NCBI RefSeq assembly: GCF_004843725.1 | Contig: NZ_CP039451.1 | Coordinates: 370,501-434,500, forward strand | Origin: Psychroserpens sp. NJDZ02 | GTDB lineage: Bacteria > Bacteroidota > Bacteroidia > Flavobacteriales > Flavobacteriaceae | Length of the DNA stretch: 64,000 nt | Direction of reading: 5' to 3' | Shown: positions 49,041-57,076 of the stretch, piece after piece | Layout of the letters: the number at the start of each line of letters is the position of its first letter | Numbering within the stretch: the first letter of the stretch is position 1 | Made by a program: the position numbers and the translations under genes | Notes under the pieces: generated by a model | Seen by the model: only the letters and a program-made list of their open reading frames with translations | Told to the model about the DNA's origin: nothing | Database searches by the model: none

Positions 49041-49352
49041 ATGAAAACAAAATTAACAACATCTCTACTCGCTCTTTTATTTGTATTCTCATCGAATACT
49101 TATGCTGCCGAATATAATGGAAGAAATATTGACGGAATTGAATTCGACTGCTCAGCATATTCTTATGATACAGGTAATTGGTATTATGTGACTGTCGAGT
49201 TTTCTGGTGACGAAGCCACTATTACTTTTAGTCACGGTGGCTACATAACATTAACTTTAGATGATGAAGAGATTGATGCCCCAGGTTCAATTGATGCATA
49301 TGATTATGATAAAGGCATATATTGGGAACTTGAAGTTGATGGAATAGATTAA
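49041..49352 (+). CDS. Small secreted cassette protein
   Basis: 103 residues from ATG at 49041; a longer frame from 49002 would start inside the core site and lacks a signal. Signal peptide MKTKLTTSLLALLFVFSSNTYA, then an acidic beta-sandwich-like domain (GNWYYVTVEFSGDEATITFS, GGYITLTLDDEEIDAPGSID). No family recognised. It is separated from the next secreted gene by two bases, so the two are one transcription unit. Confidence 0.6.
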   Translation: MKTKLTTSLLALLFVFSSNTYAAEYNGRNIDGIEFDCSAYSYDTGNWYYVTVEFSGDEATITFSHGGYITLTLDDEEIDAPGSIDAYDYDKGIYWELEVDGID

Positions 49353-49354
49353 TT

Positions 49355-49642
49355 ATGAAAAATTTATTAATATTTTTTGGTTTAGTTTTCTCTTTAAGTT
49401 TAAGTTCTAAATCGCACACTTTCATAAAGTCGGAAACAGTTAATTCTCTTTCGAATATAACTTTAAACAAAACCTTAACTTCTAATAGAGTTTATATTTG
49501 TGGTGGTAATTATGCGAAAAAATTTCATAGTAGAAATAATTGTCGTGGACTAAATAATTGTAGAAGTAAAATATATTATTATGATTCTCAACAAGAAGCA
49601 ATAGACAATGGTTACAAGTATTGTTTAATTTGTTGGAAATAA
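49355..49642 (+). CDS. Small secreted Cys-rich protein
   Basis: 95 residues. Signal peptide MKNLLIFFGLVFSLSLSSKS, then YICGGNYAKKFHSRNNCRGL, NNCRSKIYYYDSQQEAIDNG and YKYCLICWK. The pattern (K/Y)xFHxxxxCRGLxxCxxxI...EAxxxGxxxCxxC is the Cys/His motif seen in Ada-like zinc-binding segments and at the end of some secreted nucleases. Four Cys plus His suggest a zinc knuckle or disulfides. It may be truncated: its stop lies exactly at a junction with foreign sequence (49643). Confidence 0.6.
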   Translation: MKNLLIFFGLVFSLSLSSKSHTFIKSETVNSLSNITLNKTLTSNRVYICGGNYAKKFHSRNNCRGLNNCRSKIYYYDSQQEAIDNGYKYCLICWK

Positions 49643-49931
49643 AGACATTGATTCTATTATTAAATTAAGTAAAATTCCTAAAACAGCATTTTGGGTAGAA
49701 AACAATCAAAAAGGACACTGGTTTAATTTAGATTCGATCCATAGCCATAAAAACAATGCAATGATTTCGATTTATGATAAATCAGGAAACTTAGTAATTA
49801 AAAATAAGTTTTTCAAAATATGTCCCATAGATCATCCTAAGCTTATTGATGATCTAAAGATGGAAATTGATTTTTATGACGGAAAAGACATTCAATTAAA
49901 AGACAATTGTTATTTATTACAAAAAAACTAG
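49643..49931 (+). pseudogene. Headless 3' copy of the 45506 gene
   Basis: From AAAGACATTGATTC (49643) onwards the sequence nearly matches 45832-46120, frame included (96 codons, ending at TAG 49929-49931), but it has no start codon and abuts the previous gene's stop. The similarity continues into the following spacer (to about 50060), so the cassette tail and site moved together. Few substitutions are visible, which implies a recent event. Confidence 0.85.
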
Positions 49932-50352
49932 TAAACAACACCGTATAAAACAATAGCTGTTTTAGGCTTAATAAAAGGGCATTCCTATTTTATTACTTCC
50001 GATTTCACTTCGGAAAATCCTCGCATACATAACCACAAGTTTCCATAGCCCTAACCGGCAGTACAAACTTAACATTCCAACCTCAGCTGTCATTAAAAGC
50101 AAAGCGAAACATCTAAAAACACCCAATCAAGTGTTTTTTTTTATGCCTTTACGGAAAACCGTAATCATTACTGATCAAGCTGTTGTAACTTGCTGGTATT
50201 ACATAAATATACGTAGTTATGCGTATTTCACACGTATAAGAATAGTTGTAGGTTTGTGTTATATCATTTTACTAGAATATCAATAATAAAAAGACATCAT
50301 ATACAGTTATATTTGAGGGATATTAGTAATAAAAGTGATTATATAACAAGTT
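49932..50352 (+). repeat. Family C, REP-like piece and family A copy A8
   Basis: Copy of the spacer at 46121 (AACACCGTATAAAACAATA), with CTTCGGAAAATCC hairpin, REP-like AAGCAAAGCGAAACATCT and A8. In A8 the palindrome is changed to TACGTAGTTATGCGTA while the promoter (50226-50256) is intact. Ends ATAACAAGTT at 50352. Confidence 0.78.
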
Positions 50353-50362
50353 AGCACCAATT

Positions 50363-50845
50363 ATGAACAGAACCAAAGCCATGCCTATTCTATTTTTTGC
50401 TTTAATTCTGTTAATGGCATTTGATTTATCACCCGAGAAACAATTTGATAAAAACGAACAAATACTGGTTTCATTTGAGGTGAAAGACAAAGGACAAATA
50501 GATATTTGCAACAATTTTACAATAAACTTTGTTTCTGACAGTAAAGTATATAAAAGTCAGGTTAAAGATTGTATTCTTTTAATTCCGAAGTTTCCCAAAA
50601 AACTAAAAACCATAATTATTGAATTTAGATTTGAAAATTATATTTTAAAATTTGATGATATCAAAACGGATTGGCTAAATCTAAATCAAAAGATGAATTG
50701 GAATTTCAAAATTGATTTTCCGCCTTTTGATGAAGAATTGAATAACGAAACTCTGAATAAAGAAGACTTAAAAATGATTTATTATTTTCAATTTAACCCA
50801 CTGGAAAGAGGAGAAGGTATTGAGATTATAAATCCGATTTATTAA
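50363..50845 (+). CDS. Exported cassette protein of unknown function
   Basis: 160 residues. An N-terminal hydrophobic segment (MPILFFALILLMAFDLSPEK) acts as a signal or anchor. The rest reads as an immunoglobulin-like beta-sandwich (EQILVSFEVKDKGQIDICNN, VYKSQVKDCILLIPKFPKKL) with two cysteines that may pair. No family recognised. The unit's ends GTTAGCACC and GGTGCTAAA are complementary in 8 of 9 bases; the ATG is 11 bp inside the unit. Confidence 0.6.
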   Translation: MNRTKAMPILFFALILLMAFDLSPEKQFDKNEQILVSFEVKDKGQIDICNNFTINFVSDSKVYKSQVKDCILLIPKFPKKLKTIIIEFRFENYILKFDDIKTDWLNLNQKMNWNFKIDFPPFDEELNNETLNKEDLKMIYYFQFNPLERGEGIEIINPIY

Positions 50846-51282
50846 ATTATTGACAAATTAACAGGTGCTAAAACCGTATAAAAAATTGCTAGTTTTAGGG
50901 TAACCAAAGTCAGTTGTTCGTTTGCTAGCTTCTAATTCTCCTTCGTAAATCCTCGCATACAAAACCACAACGTTCCATAGCCCTAACCGGCAATCCAAAC
51001 GTAACATTCCAACCTCAGCTGTCATTCAAAGCGCAGCGAAACATCTAGAAACACCCATTCACGTGTTTTTTTTACGCCTTTACGGAAAACCATAAAAATT
51101 ACTAATCAAGCTGTTGTAACTTGTTGGTATTAAATAAATATACGTAGTTCTACGTATTTCACACGTATAAGAATAGTCGTAGCTTTGTGTAATAGAGCCT
51201 TACAATGTATCAGTAATAAAAAAGCCTTATATCCTTTTGTATTTGCGGGATATGAGTAATAAAAGTAATTATATAACGAGTT
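50846..51282 (+). repeat. Family C, REP-like piece and family A copy A9
   Basis: Begins with the arm GGTGCTAAAACCG (50864). Family C tail at about 50950-50995, REP-like CAAAGCGCAGCGAAACATCT (about 51027), then A9 whose -7 box reads TAGCTTTG (51180-51187). Ends ATAACGAGTT at 51282. Confidence 0.78.
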
Positions 51283-51310
51283 GTAGTGCATTACCAAAAA
51301 AAATAAAAAA

Positions 51311-52657
51311 ATGTTTGACGGAAAAAGTTCTAAAAAAATTGAATACTTAGAAGAAGAAAGAATAAAGATTTGGGAAAGACTTTCTGTACTTGAAAAACAA
51401 GTTTCTGAAAAACCGTCAGATATTGAAAGAGAAGCTAAACAAGCGTCAAGAAAAGCAGCTGAATATAGAAACAAAGCAGAAACTAGACTAGACGAAGCGA
51501 ACGAAATACATTCAAAATTAGTTCATATAGAATCTGAAATTGATATTAAATTAAGTGATATAAATTCAAGTCACAGAAAATCAATCGAAATCAACAACGA
51601 TTTACTTGAAAATAGCACAAAGTTATCCAATCTTGTAACTAGAATAAGTGAAGTTTTAGAAGAGCATCCAGAAATCGAACAAGAAATTGATAAATTAGAT
51701 GAATTAATATTAAAAATTGAGGAGAATTCTAGTAAAGCGAATACTACATATAAAGGAATTTTAACCAAAAAAACAGAAATAGATGAACTTCATAGAGAAA
51801 TACTAGGTTATGAAGATGAAGACGAAAATGGGGAATTAATTAATGTAGAAGGTTTACAAAAAGAACTTGAAACATCTTACAATCAATTAACGGAAAAATC
51901 TGAAAATTTAGAAGAAAATCTTGAAAATTTAAATCAGACAAGTAAAGGAAACTACAACGATTTTATTAAAACAAATCAAAAAGATATTGATGATCTAAAA
52001 TCAAATTCAAAAAAAGAATACGATAAAATTAATAAGCAAATCGAATCATTACTTCCAAATGCTCTAACAGCAGGTTTAAGTTCTGCTTTTGTAACAAAAA
52101 AAGGTGAAGAAGAAGAATTATATAAAGAATATAAAAAGAGTTTTAATTATGGGATTTTATACATTTCACTATCAGCCTTATTACCGATTACAATAAGTGT
52201 TGTTTATCTTTTATCTGGAGCAACTTTAACCGATACAATAGAAAGAGCACCAAAAATAATGTTAGCTTTTCTTCCACTTTATATTCCATTAGTTTGGACA
52301 ACTATTTCAGCTAATAAAAAGGTCAACTTATCAAAACGATTGATAGAAGAATACTCACACAAACAAGTGTTAAGTATGACAATTGAAGGACTTTCTAAAC
52401 AAATAGAAAACATTGAAGATGCAGATATGTCAGAAGAATTAAGAATAAAACTTCTGAATAGTTTCTTAAATGTAACAAGTGAAAATCCTGGGAAATTGAT
52501 TTTAAACTATCAAAAATCTGACAATCCATTAATAAACTATTTTGACCGAGATAAGAAAAAGGATAAAACAATAGTTGAAACATTAAAAGATAATACAAAA
52601 AGCATTATTGAAAAAGCAACAGACGAAATCGAAGATGGAATTATGAATAAAGGATAA
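51311..52657 (+). CDS. Coiled-coil protein with two C-terminal membrane helices
   Basis: 448 residues. Residues about 8-245 are an almost unbroken coiled coil (YLEEERIKIWERLSVLEKQV; NELDELHREI-type heptads; LEENLENLNQTSKGNYNDFI). Two transmembrane helices follow (about 278-300, ILYISLSALLPITISVVYLL; and 312-330, LAFLPLYIPLVWTTISANKK), then a cytosolic helical tail. The layout resembles membrane-anchored coiled-coil components of several prokaryotic conflict systems, but no effector domain is seen. The ends GTTGTAGTGC and GTACTACAAT define the unit. Confidence 0.62.
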   Translation: MFDGKSSKKIEYLEEERIKIWERLSVLEKQVSEKPSDIEREAKQASRKAAEYRNKAETRLDEANEIHSKLVHIESEIDIKLSDINSSHRKSIEINNDLLENSTKLSNLVTRISEVLEEHPEIEQEIDKLDELILKIEENSSKANTTYKGILTKKTEIDELHREILGYEDEDENGELINVEGLQKELETSYNQLTEKSENLEENLENLNQTSKGNYNDFIKTNQKDIDDLKSNSKKEYDKINKQIESLLPNALTAGLSSAFVTKKGEEEELYKEYKKSFNYGILYISLSALLPITISVVYLLSGATLTDTIERAPKIMLAFLPLYIPLVWTTISANKKVNLSKRLIEEYSHKQVLSMTIEGLSKQIENIEDADMSEELRIKLLNSFLNVTSENPGKLILNYQKSDNPLINYFDRDKKKDKTIVETLKDNTKSIIEKATDEIEDGIMNKG

Positions 52658-52660
52658 AGA

Positions 52661-52845
52661 ATTACGTACTACAATCGAGTAGACAGTTCCAACTAAAATA
52701 ATCGAAGTAAGCCTCTCACACCACCGCACGTAAGCAATAACGTTGGTCCTTTCGTCTCTATTACTACTAGCAATAGAACTTACGAACGTATACGGCCATT
52801 CGTAAATCATCACACACAATCCCGCAACCATCATTAAACACAACG
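52661..52845 (+). repeat. Family B dyad (divergent) and short spacer
   Basis: ATTACGTACTACAATCGAG (52661) through ATAACGTTGG (52746) is the attC-like dyad. The next about 100 bp keep part of the B body and end with CATTAAACACAACGTTATC. At 185 bp this is the shortest complete spacer with a family B dyad. Confidence 0.72.
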
Positions 52846-52862
52846 TTATCAATTATTTATAA

Positions 52863-53585
52863 ATGAAAATTAAAAAGTTTTTAAAGAAAAATAAAATTTA
52901 TTTTAATGTACTAACAACTTTATTATTAGGCTTGATGGCAATAATTGTTTCGTATAATTCAAATGTAATAGCCAATGAACAAAAACAGATGAGCTATTAT
53001 GAGAACACGCCAGATTTTAATTTATCACAAGAAATCAAAAGAGATTCGACCGGTTACATTAGAGAAATAGCAGTTAAAGTATCTAAGTTTGGAGGTAAAG
53101 CAAAAAACATTTCCATAAGAATCAAAAGTTATGCTCACTTCGAAATTATTGATCAACAGAATAATAAATTGAATAAATATATTCACTTAACGGGATGTTT
53201 TAATGAGAGCTATAGAACTGGAGAAAACAAGGGAGATATTAGATTACTAAAAGGTTTTGATAACAATATAAAATTTGATGAATTTACAAGAGTAATGAGC
53301 ACAGAATTAATAAAAAACGGATATACTCCATTGCTTATTAACCCTTTATTTATCATAAGAATCAATTATACAGATTTTCTTAATAATAAGAAAGAAGAAT
53401 ATTATGATGTCAGTTTTGTTGACGGTGTCTTAATTGAAAAAAGTGATTTCAAAGTTGAGTTATTTGAAAATAAAAAACTCTCATCCCAATCTATTCCGAT
53501 TACAAATTTAGATGCGTTTAAACTTGAAAGCTATTTAAAAATTATAGTAAATAAAAATAATGACGCTAACAACCTAGATATTTAA
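52863..53585 (+). CDS. Membrane-anchored cassette protein
   Basis: 240 residues with one N-terminal transmembrane helix (about 12-32, YFNVLTTLLLGLMAIIVSYN); the rest is exported or cytosolic beta-rich (EIAVKVSKFGGKAKNISIRI, FIIRINYTDFLNNKKEEYYD). No family recognised. Last gene of the array; downstream a REP-like AAAGCGAAACATCC (about 53625) remains but no family A or B copy. Confidence 0.58.
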   Translation: MKIKKFLKKNKIYFNVLTTLLLGLMAIIVSYNSNVIANEQKQMSYYENTPDFNLSQEIKRDSTGYIREIAVKVSKFGGKAKNISIRIKSYAHFEIIDQQNNKLNKYIHLTGCFNESYRTGENKGDIRLLKGFDNNIKFDEFTRVMSTELIKNGYTPLLINPLFIIRINYTDFLNNKKEEYYDVSFVDGVLIEKSDFKVELFENKKLSSQSIPITNLDAFKLESYLKIIVNKNNDANNLDI

Positions 53586-53691
53586 CAAAACTTAAGATTC
53601 AAACCTAAACCCTGTCATTAAGTGCAAAGCGAAACATCCATAAAGGGAATATGCTCGTGATATTTGATTTACATAAAATTATAAAACAACT

Positions 53692-53934
53692 ATGAAAAAA
53701 ATTTTAGAGGTAATCGTAATTGTAATTTGTGTTCTGTTTTCATATGGGGTACTTCGTGGCATTTATGATGTCCATATAAATTCTAAATCAAGCATCTTGA
53801 CAATTGGATTGACTGCCAATGGAATGAATCCTATCAGTGCTTTTGGATATAGATTAGGAATACATACTAACCCCGAAATACAAGAAAGAATTGATGGTTT
53901 AAAAAGCAACCTAAATTCATTGAATGATTTTTAA
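53692..53934 (+). CDS. Small membrane protein
   Basis: 80 residues. An N-terminal hydrophobic helix (LEVIVIVICVLFSYGVLRGI) followed by a short polar tail (GLTANGMNPISAFGYRLGIH). No family recognised. Its ATG at 53692 has an A-rich leader. Between the array and the S15 peptidase; whether it belongs to either is unclear. Confidence 0.5.
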   Translation: MKKILEVIVIVICVLFSYGVLRGIYDVHINSKSSILTIGLTANGMNPISAFGYRLGIHTNPEIQERIDGLKSNLNSLNDF

Positions 53935-54023
53935 TCTAAAATTTAATGTAAAACATAACACTAAAAAAAAACATTTATAATTACCTTAACAACCCGCGGT
54001 AATTTCTACTCATAAAAAATAAC

Positions 54024-54055
54024 TAACTTGTAGCCCACAAACATGACAAGTTAAT
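54024..54055 (+). promoter_or_regulatory. Putative regulatory motif TAACTTGTAGCC
   Basis: TAACTTGTAGCC (54024-54035), then ACAAACATGACAAG, is the third relative of the motifs at 27241 and 29067. It lies 24 bp before the peptidase ATG. Confidence 0.3.
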
Positions 54056-54059
54056 TATT

Positions 54060-55892
54060 ATGATAAAAAAGTATATAAAAGCTTCTGCTCTAGCCTTAAT
54101 ATTTTCGGCAGCTACCATAAGTTTCGCGCAAGAAAAAACAGTGCCTGTTTTTGAAAACGGAGAAGCGCAAAAAGTAGAAGGCTTTAGCAATTATAAAGAT
54201 TATATAAGACATGACCTTTGGGTAGAAACAACCTTTAATACCGATGGAGACGACACTTTAGATCGTGTTCACGTGTCTGTAACTAGGCCAAAACAAACGG
54301 ACACAGAAGGTTTAAAACTACCAATAGTTTACGTTACCAGCCCTTATTTTGCTGGTGTGGCTCCAGATGTCCCAGGTATTATGTGGGATGTAGAGCATGA
54401 GTTAGGCGAACCTGCCAAAACCGAACGTGTCCATCCAGAAGTTACCCGTTTAGGAGAACGTCCAATTATATCAAATTCGCATATCGCATCATGGGTACCT
54501 CGCGGTTATATTGTGGTTCACTCCTCTTCCCCAGGAACAGGTTTATCACAAGGTAGTCCAACTGTTGGTGGTCCAAACGAAGCCTTAGCACCAAAAGCAG
54601 TCATCGACTGGCTAAATGGTCGCGCTAAAGGTTACACCACACCTGATGGTGACGAAGAAGTGGAAGCCTTTTGGTCTACCGGAAAAGTCGGTATGACAGG
54701 AACCTCATACAACGGAACCTTACCACTAGCAGCCGCAACAACAGGTGTAGACGGTTTGGAAGCCATTATCCCAATCGCACCAAATACCTCATCATATCAC
54801 TATTACAGATCTAATGGTTTAGTACGTTCGCCAGGGGGTTATCTAGGAGAAGATATTGATGTATTATATGATTTTATACATAGTGGCGACGAGAGTAAGC
54901 GTCCGTACAATAACAAAACCGTTAGAGATACAGAAATGGCTAACGGCATGGACAGAGAAACTGGAGATTTAAACGATTTCTGGAACGACCGCGATTACCT
55001 CAACCAAATGGATGGTATGAAAGCTGCATTATTAATGTCTCATGGTTTTAACGACTGGAATGTTATGCCAGAACACAGTAATCGTATTTACCAAAAAGCC
55101 AAAGCAATGGGCTTACCAACACAACTATATTATCATCAAAACGGACACGGTGGACCACCACCAATGACGATGATGAACCGTTGGTTTACACACTATTTAC
55201 ACGGTATTGATAATGGGGTGGAAAATGACCCACAAGTCAAAATTGTTAGAGAAAATGACAAACCCAACAATCCGACGTCGTATACAGCCTATCCAAATCC
55301 AGAGGCTGAAAATGTGACATTATATTTAAATAAAGGCGGTAACGAGGTTGGTCCTTTAACAACCCTACGAAGCAAAAAGCAAAAAACAGAAACGCTAGAG
55401 GATGATTTTAATATATCTGGAAAGCAACATGCGCAAGCCGAAAAAAGTAAACACCGTTTATTATATGCTACTAAGACTTTAAAACAAGATGTTCATATCT
55501 CTGGAGAAAGCACAATTACAATTAGCTTATCTAGTAGTAAAGCTGCTGCCAATTTATCAGTGATGTTAGTGTCGTTACCGTATACTGATGATCCAGAAGT
55601 GATCACAGATAATATTATTACACGTGGTTGGGCGGATCCGCAAAACTATAAATCGTTAACAGAAAGTGAACCGCTTGAAAAAGGAACCTTTTACGATATG
55701 ACCTTCAATTTACAACCAGATGATCAAATTATCAAAGCAGGACAACAAATTGGTTTGATTATTTTTTCTAGTGATAAAGAGTTTACTATTCATCCTAAAC
55801 CAGGAACAAAATTAAAAGTTGATTTAGACAAAACAAGTATCACATTACCTGTCGTTGGTGGTTTAGACGTATTAAAAAAGGCTCTTGAGTAA
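54060..55892 (+). CDS. Secreted Xaa-Pro dipeptidyl-peptidase-type S15 peptidase
   Basis: 610 residues with a signal peptide (to FAQ, about residue 23). Cleaves N-terminal dipeptides from proline-containing peptides, or is an acylase-like relative, outside the cytoplasm. The alpha/beta-hydrolase triad is visible: Ser216 in GMTGTSYNG, Asp332 in SHGFNDWNV, His363 in NGHGGPP. A C-terminal jelly-roll (about 420-605) with VHISGESTITISLSSSKAAA and TFYDMTFNLQPDDQIIKAGQ is the X-Pro dipeptidase C-terminal domain. Length and order match the family. Followed after two bases by the L7/L12-like gene. Confidence 0.88.
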   Translation: MIKKYIKASALALIFSAATISFAQEKTVPVFENGEAQKVEGFSNYKDYIRHDLWVETTFNTDGDDTLDRVHVSVTRPKQTDTEGLKLPIVYVTSPYFAGVAPDVPGIMWDVEHELGEPAKTERVHPEVTRLGERPIISNSHIASWVPRGYIVVHSSSPGTGLSQGSPTVGGPNEALAPKAVIDWLNGRAKGYTTPDGDEEVEAFWSTGKVGMTGTSYNGTLPLAAATTGVDGLEAIIPIAPNTSSYHYYRSNGLVRSPGGYLGEDIDVLYDFIHSGDESKRPYNNKTVRDTEMANGMDRETGDLNDFWNDRDYLNQMDGMKAALLMSHGFNDWNVMPEHSNRIYQKAKAMGLPTQLYYHQNGHGGPPPMTMMNRWFTHYLHGIDNGVENDPQVKIVRENDKPNNPTSYTAYPNPEAENVTLYLNKGGNEVGPLTTLRSKKQKTETLEDDFNISGKQHAQAEKSKHRLLYATKTLKQDVHISGESTITISLSSSKAAANLSVMLVSLPYTDDPEVITDNIITRGWADPQNYKSLTESEPLEKGTFYDMTFNLQPDDQIIKAGQQIGLIIFSSDKEFTIHPKPGTKLKVDLDKTSITLPVVGGLDVLKKALE

Positions 55893-55894
55893 TT

Positions 55895-56239
55895 ATGAAA
55901 ATTGTTATAAATAACATAACATTAGATAAGGAGATTATTCTGGAGTTAATTGACGCTGGTCAACTGGCGGCAATAAAATATGTCCGTGCGCAGACTAACT
56001 TAGGTTTAAAGGAAAGCAAAACTATTGTCGAGAATTTGATAGCTAATCCCGAATATTATGATGGTAAATCGCATACCATAGCTGTGGTTTCCCCAGACAT
56101 GGATAAAAACATCGAAACGTTAGAAAAAAAATCTAGCAATGGGATGTTGTACAGCAAACCTAATCAAGTTAAAAAATACGTGCTTATTATTTTAGCCATT
56201 TGTTTGGTCGCTGCTCTATATCTAGTTTTAAACCGATAA
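55895..56239 (+). CDS. L7/L12 C-terminal-like domain protein with membrane tail
   Basis: 114 residues. Residues about 10-50 (LIDAGQLAAIKYVRAQTNLG, then LKESKTIVENL) follow the helix-turn-helix of the ribosomal protein L7/L12 C-terminal domain (...KI.VIK.VR..T.LGLKEAK..V...). It is not the ribosomal gene: no L10 neighbour, and a C-terminal transmembrane helix (YVLIILAICLVAALYLVL) anchors it. Likely co-transcribed with the peptidase. Function of such membrane-tethered versions is unknown. Confidence 0.75.
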   Translation: MKIVINNITLDKEIILELIDAGQLAAIKYVRAQTNLGLKESKTIVENLIANPEYYDGKSHTIAVVSPDMDKNIETLEKKSSNGMLYSKPNQVKKYVLIILAICLVAALYLVLNR

Positions 56240-56377
56240 CGGGGATGGACTGAAGTCTTATTTTAATCTATTGAAAGTCACAGTTCAATAAATCATACGT
56301 TTAAAAGTGCTTGTATTATCAGTAATTTACAATCAGTAGATTACTGATAATAAATCAAGCAACACAAACTTTTAAAA

Positions 56378-56971
56378 ATGAAAAATATAACCTTTGGTAT
56401 ACTCGCACTTTTAGCTATCACCCTTTTTAATTGCGATAACGACGACGACTGTGCCTTGACAACGCCTACTTGCGAAAATGAGTATGCAGCCAATTATATG
56501 ACGACTATTTTCAATATGGCTGATGGTTATGAGGATTTTGCCGAATGGATGGATTTAGAGGTGCATGAGTATGACATACAAATTAATCAGTCTGGAGAGA
56601 TCTGCAGTATCGGTTATCAAAACCCAAGCACATATACTGGAAGTTATACCATGGCGGTTATTAATAATACCAGTGGTTTAAGTTATTCTGGTCTTCATAC
56701 GTTTTCTCAAGCCGGTTTAGATTATCAAAATATTACCGCAGTAACAGTAACTTCTGGAGATGTTATTACGGTAAGACGTACCATAACGCCTGGCTACACA
56801 CCATACGACGCTGTTATAGGTCGGGTGTTACGTCAATCGGACTTTTCTGATGTCCCTTACCCATTAGCCTCCAACCAAGTTGTATTTTTAAGTTCCAAAT
56901 TTAGCGAAAGCACTACAGTTATTAACAACAACTCACACCCCTATATCGCCTTTGGTTTTAAAGCCTATTAG
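56378..56971 (+). CDS. Lipoprotein of unknown function
   Basis: 197 residues. Signal ends LFNC (lipobox), then DNDDDCALTTP, an acidic start like that of the lipoprotein at 15187. The mature part is a beta-sandwich-like domain (YTGSYTMAVINNTSGLSYSG, ITAVTVTSGDVITVRRTITP) typical of small Bacteroidota surface proteins. The spacer upstream contains ATCAGTAATTTAC and its complement GTAGATTACTGAT (about 56318-56349), a small inverted repeat. No family recognised. Confidence 0.65.
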   Translation: MKNITFGILALLAITLFNCDNDDDCALTTPTCENEYAANYMTTIFNMADGYEDFAEWMDLEVHEYDIQINQSGEICSIGYQNPSTYTGSYTMAVINNTSGLSYSGLHTFSQAGLDYQNITAVTVTSGDVITVRRTITPGYTPYDAVIGRVLRQSDFSDVPYPLASNQVVFLSSKFSESTTVINNNSHPYIAFGFKAY

Positions 56972-57076
56972 ACGCTAACCTTTCTAATTTAAGGCATGGT
57001 GTAATGCCGCTCTTTTTTTATAAACACAATAAACACAGCATACGGTAAATATATAGCGTACCTTCAAAAAAAAGTA

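Larger units (their letters stand above)
36023..53585 (+). mobile_element. Integron-like cassette array, part 2
   Basis: All genes here are on the + strand. Four units have complementary ends: 40277 GTTATATGCC with 41100 GGCATACAAC; 46538 GTTGTACTTAATGC with 47697 GCACTAAGTACAAT; 50350 GTTAGCACC with 50864 GGTGCTAAA; 51280 GTTGTAGTGC with 52666 GTACTACAAT. Spacers are mosaics of families A, B and C. The CrtA-like pair at 42096-43715 may be ordinary chromosome embedded within it. No recombinase is seen. Confidence 0.6.
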
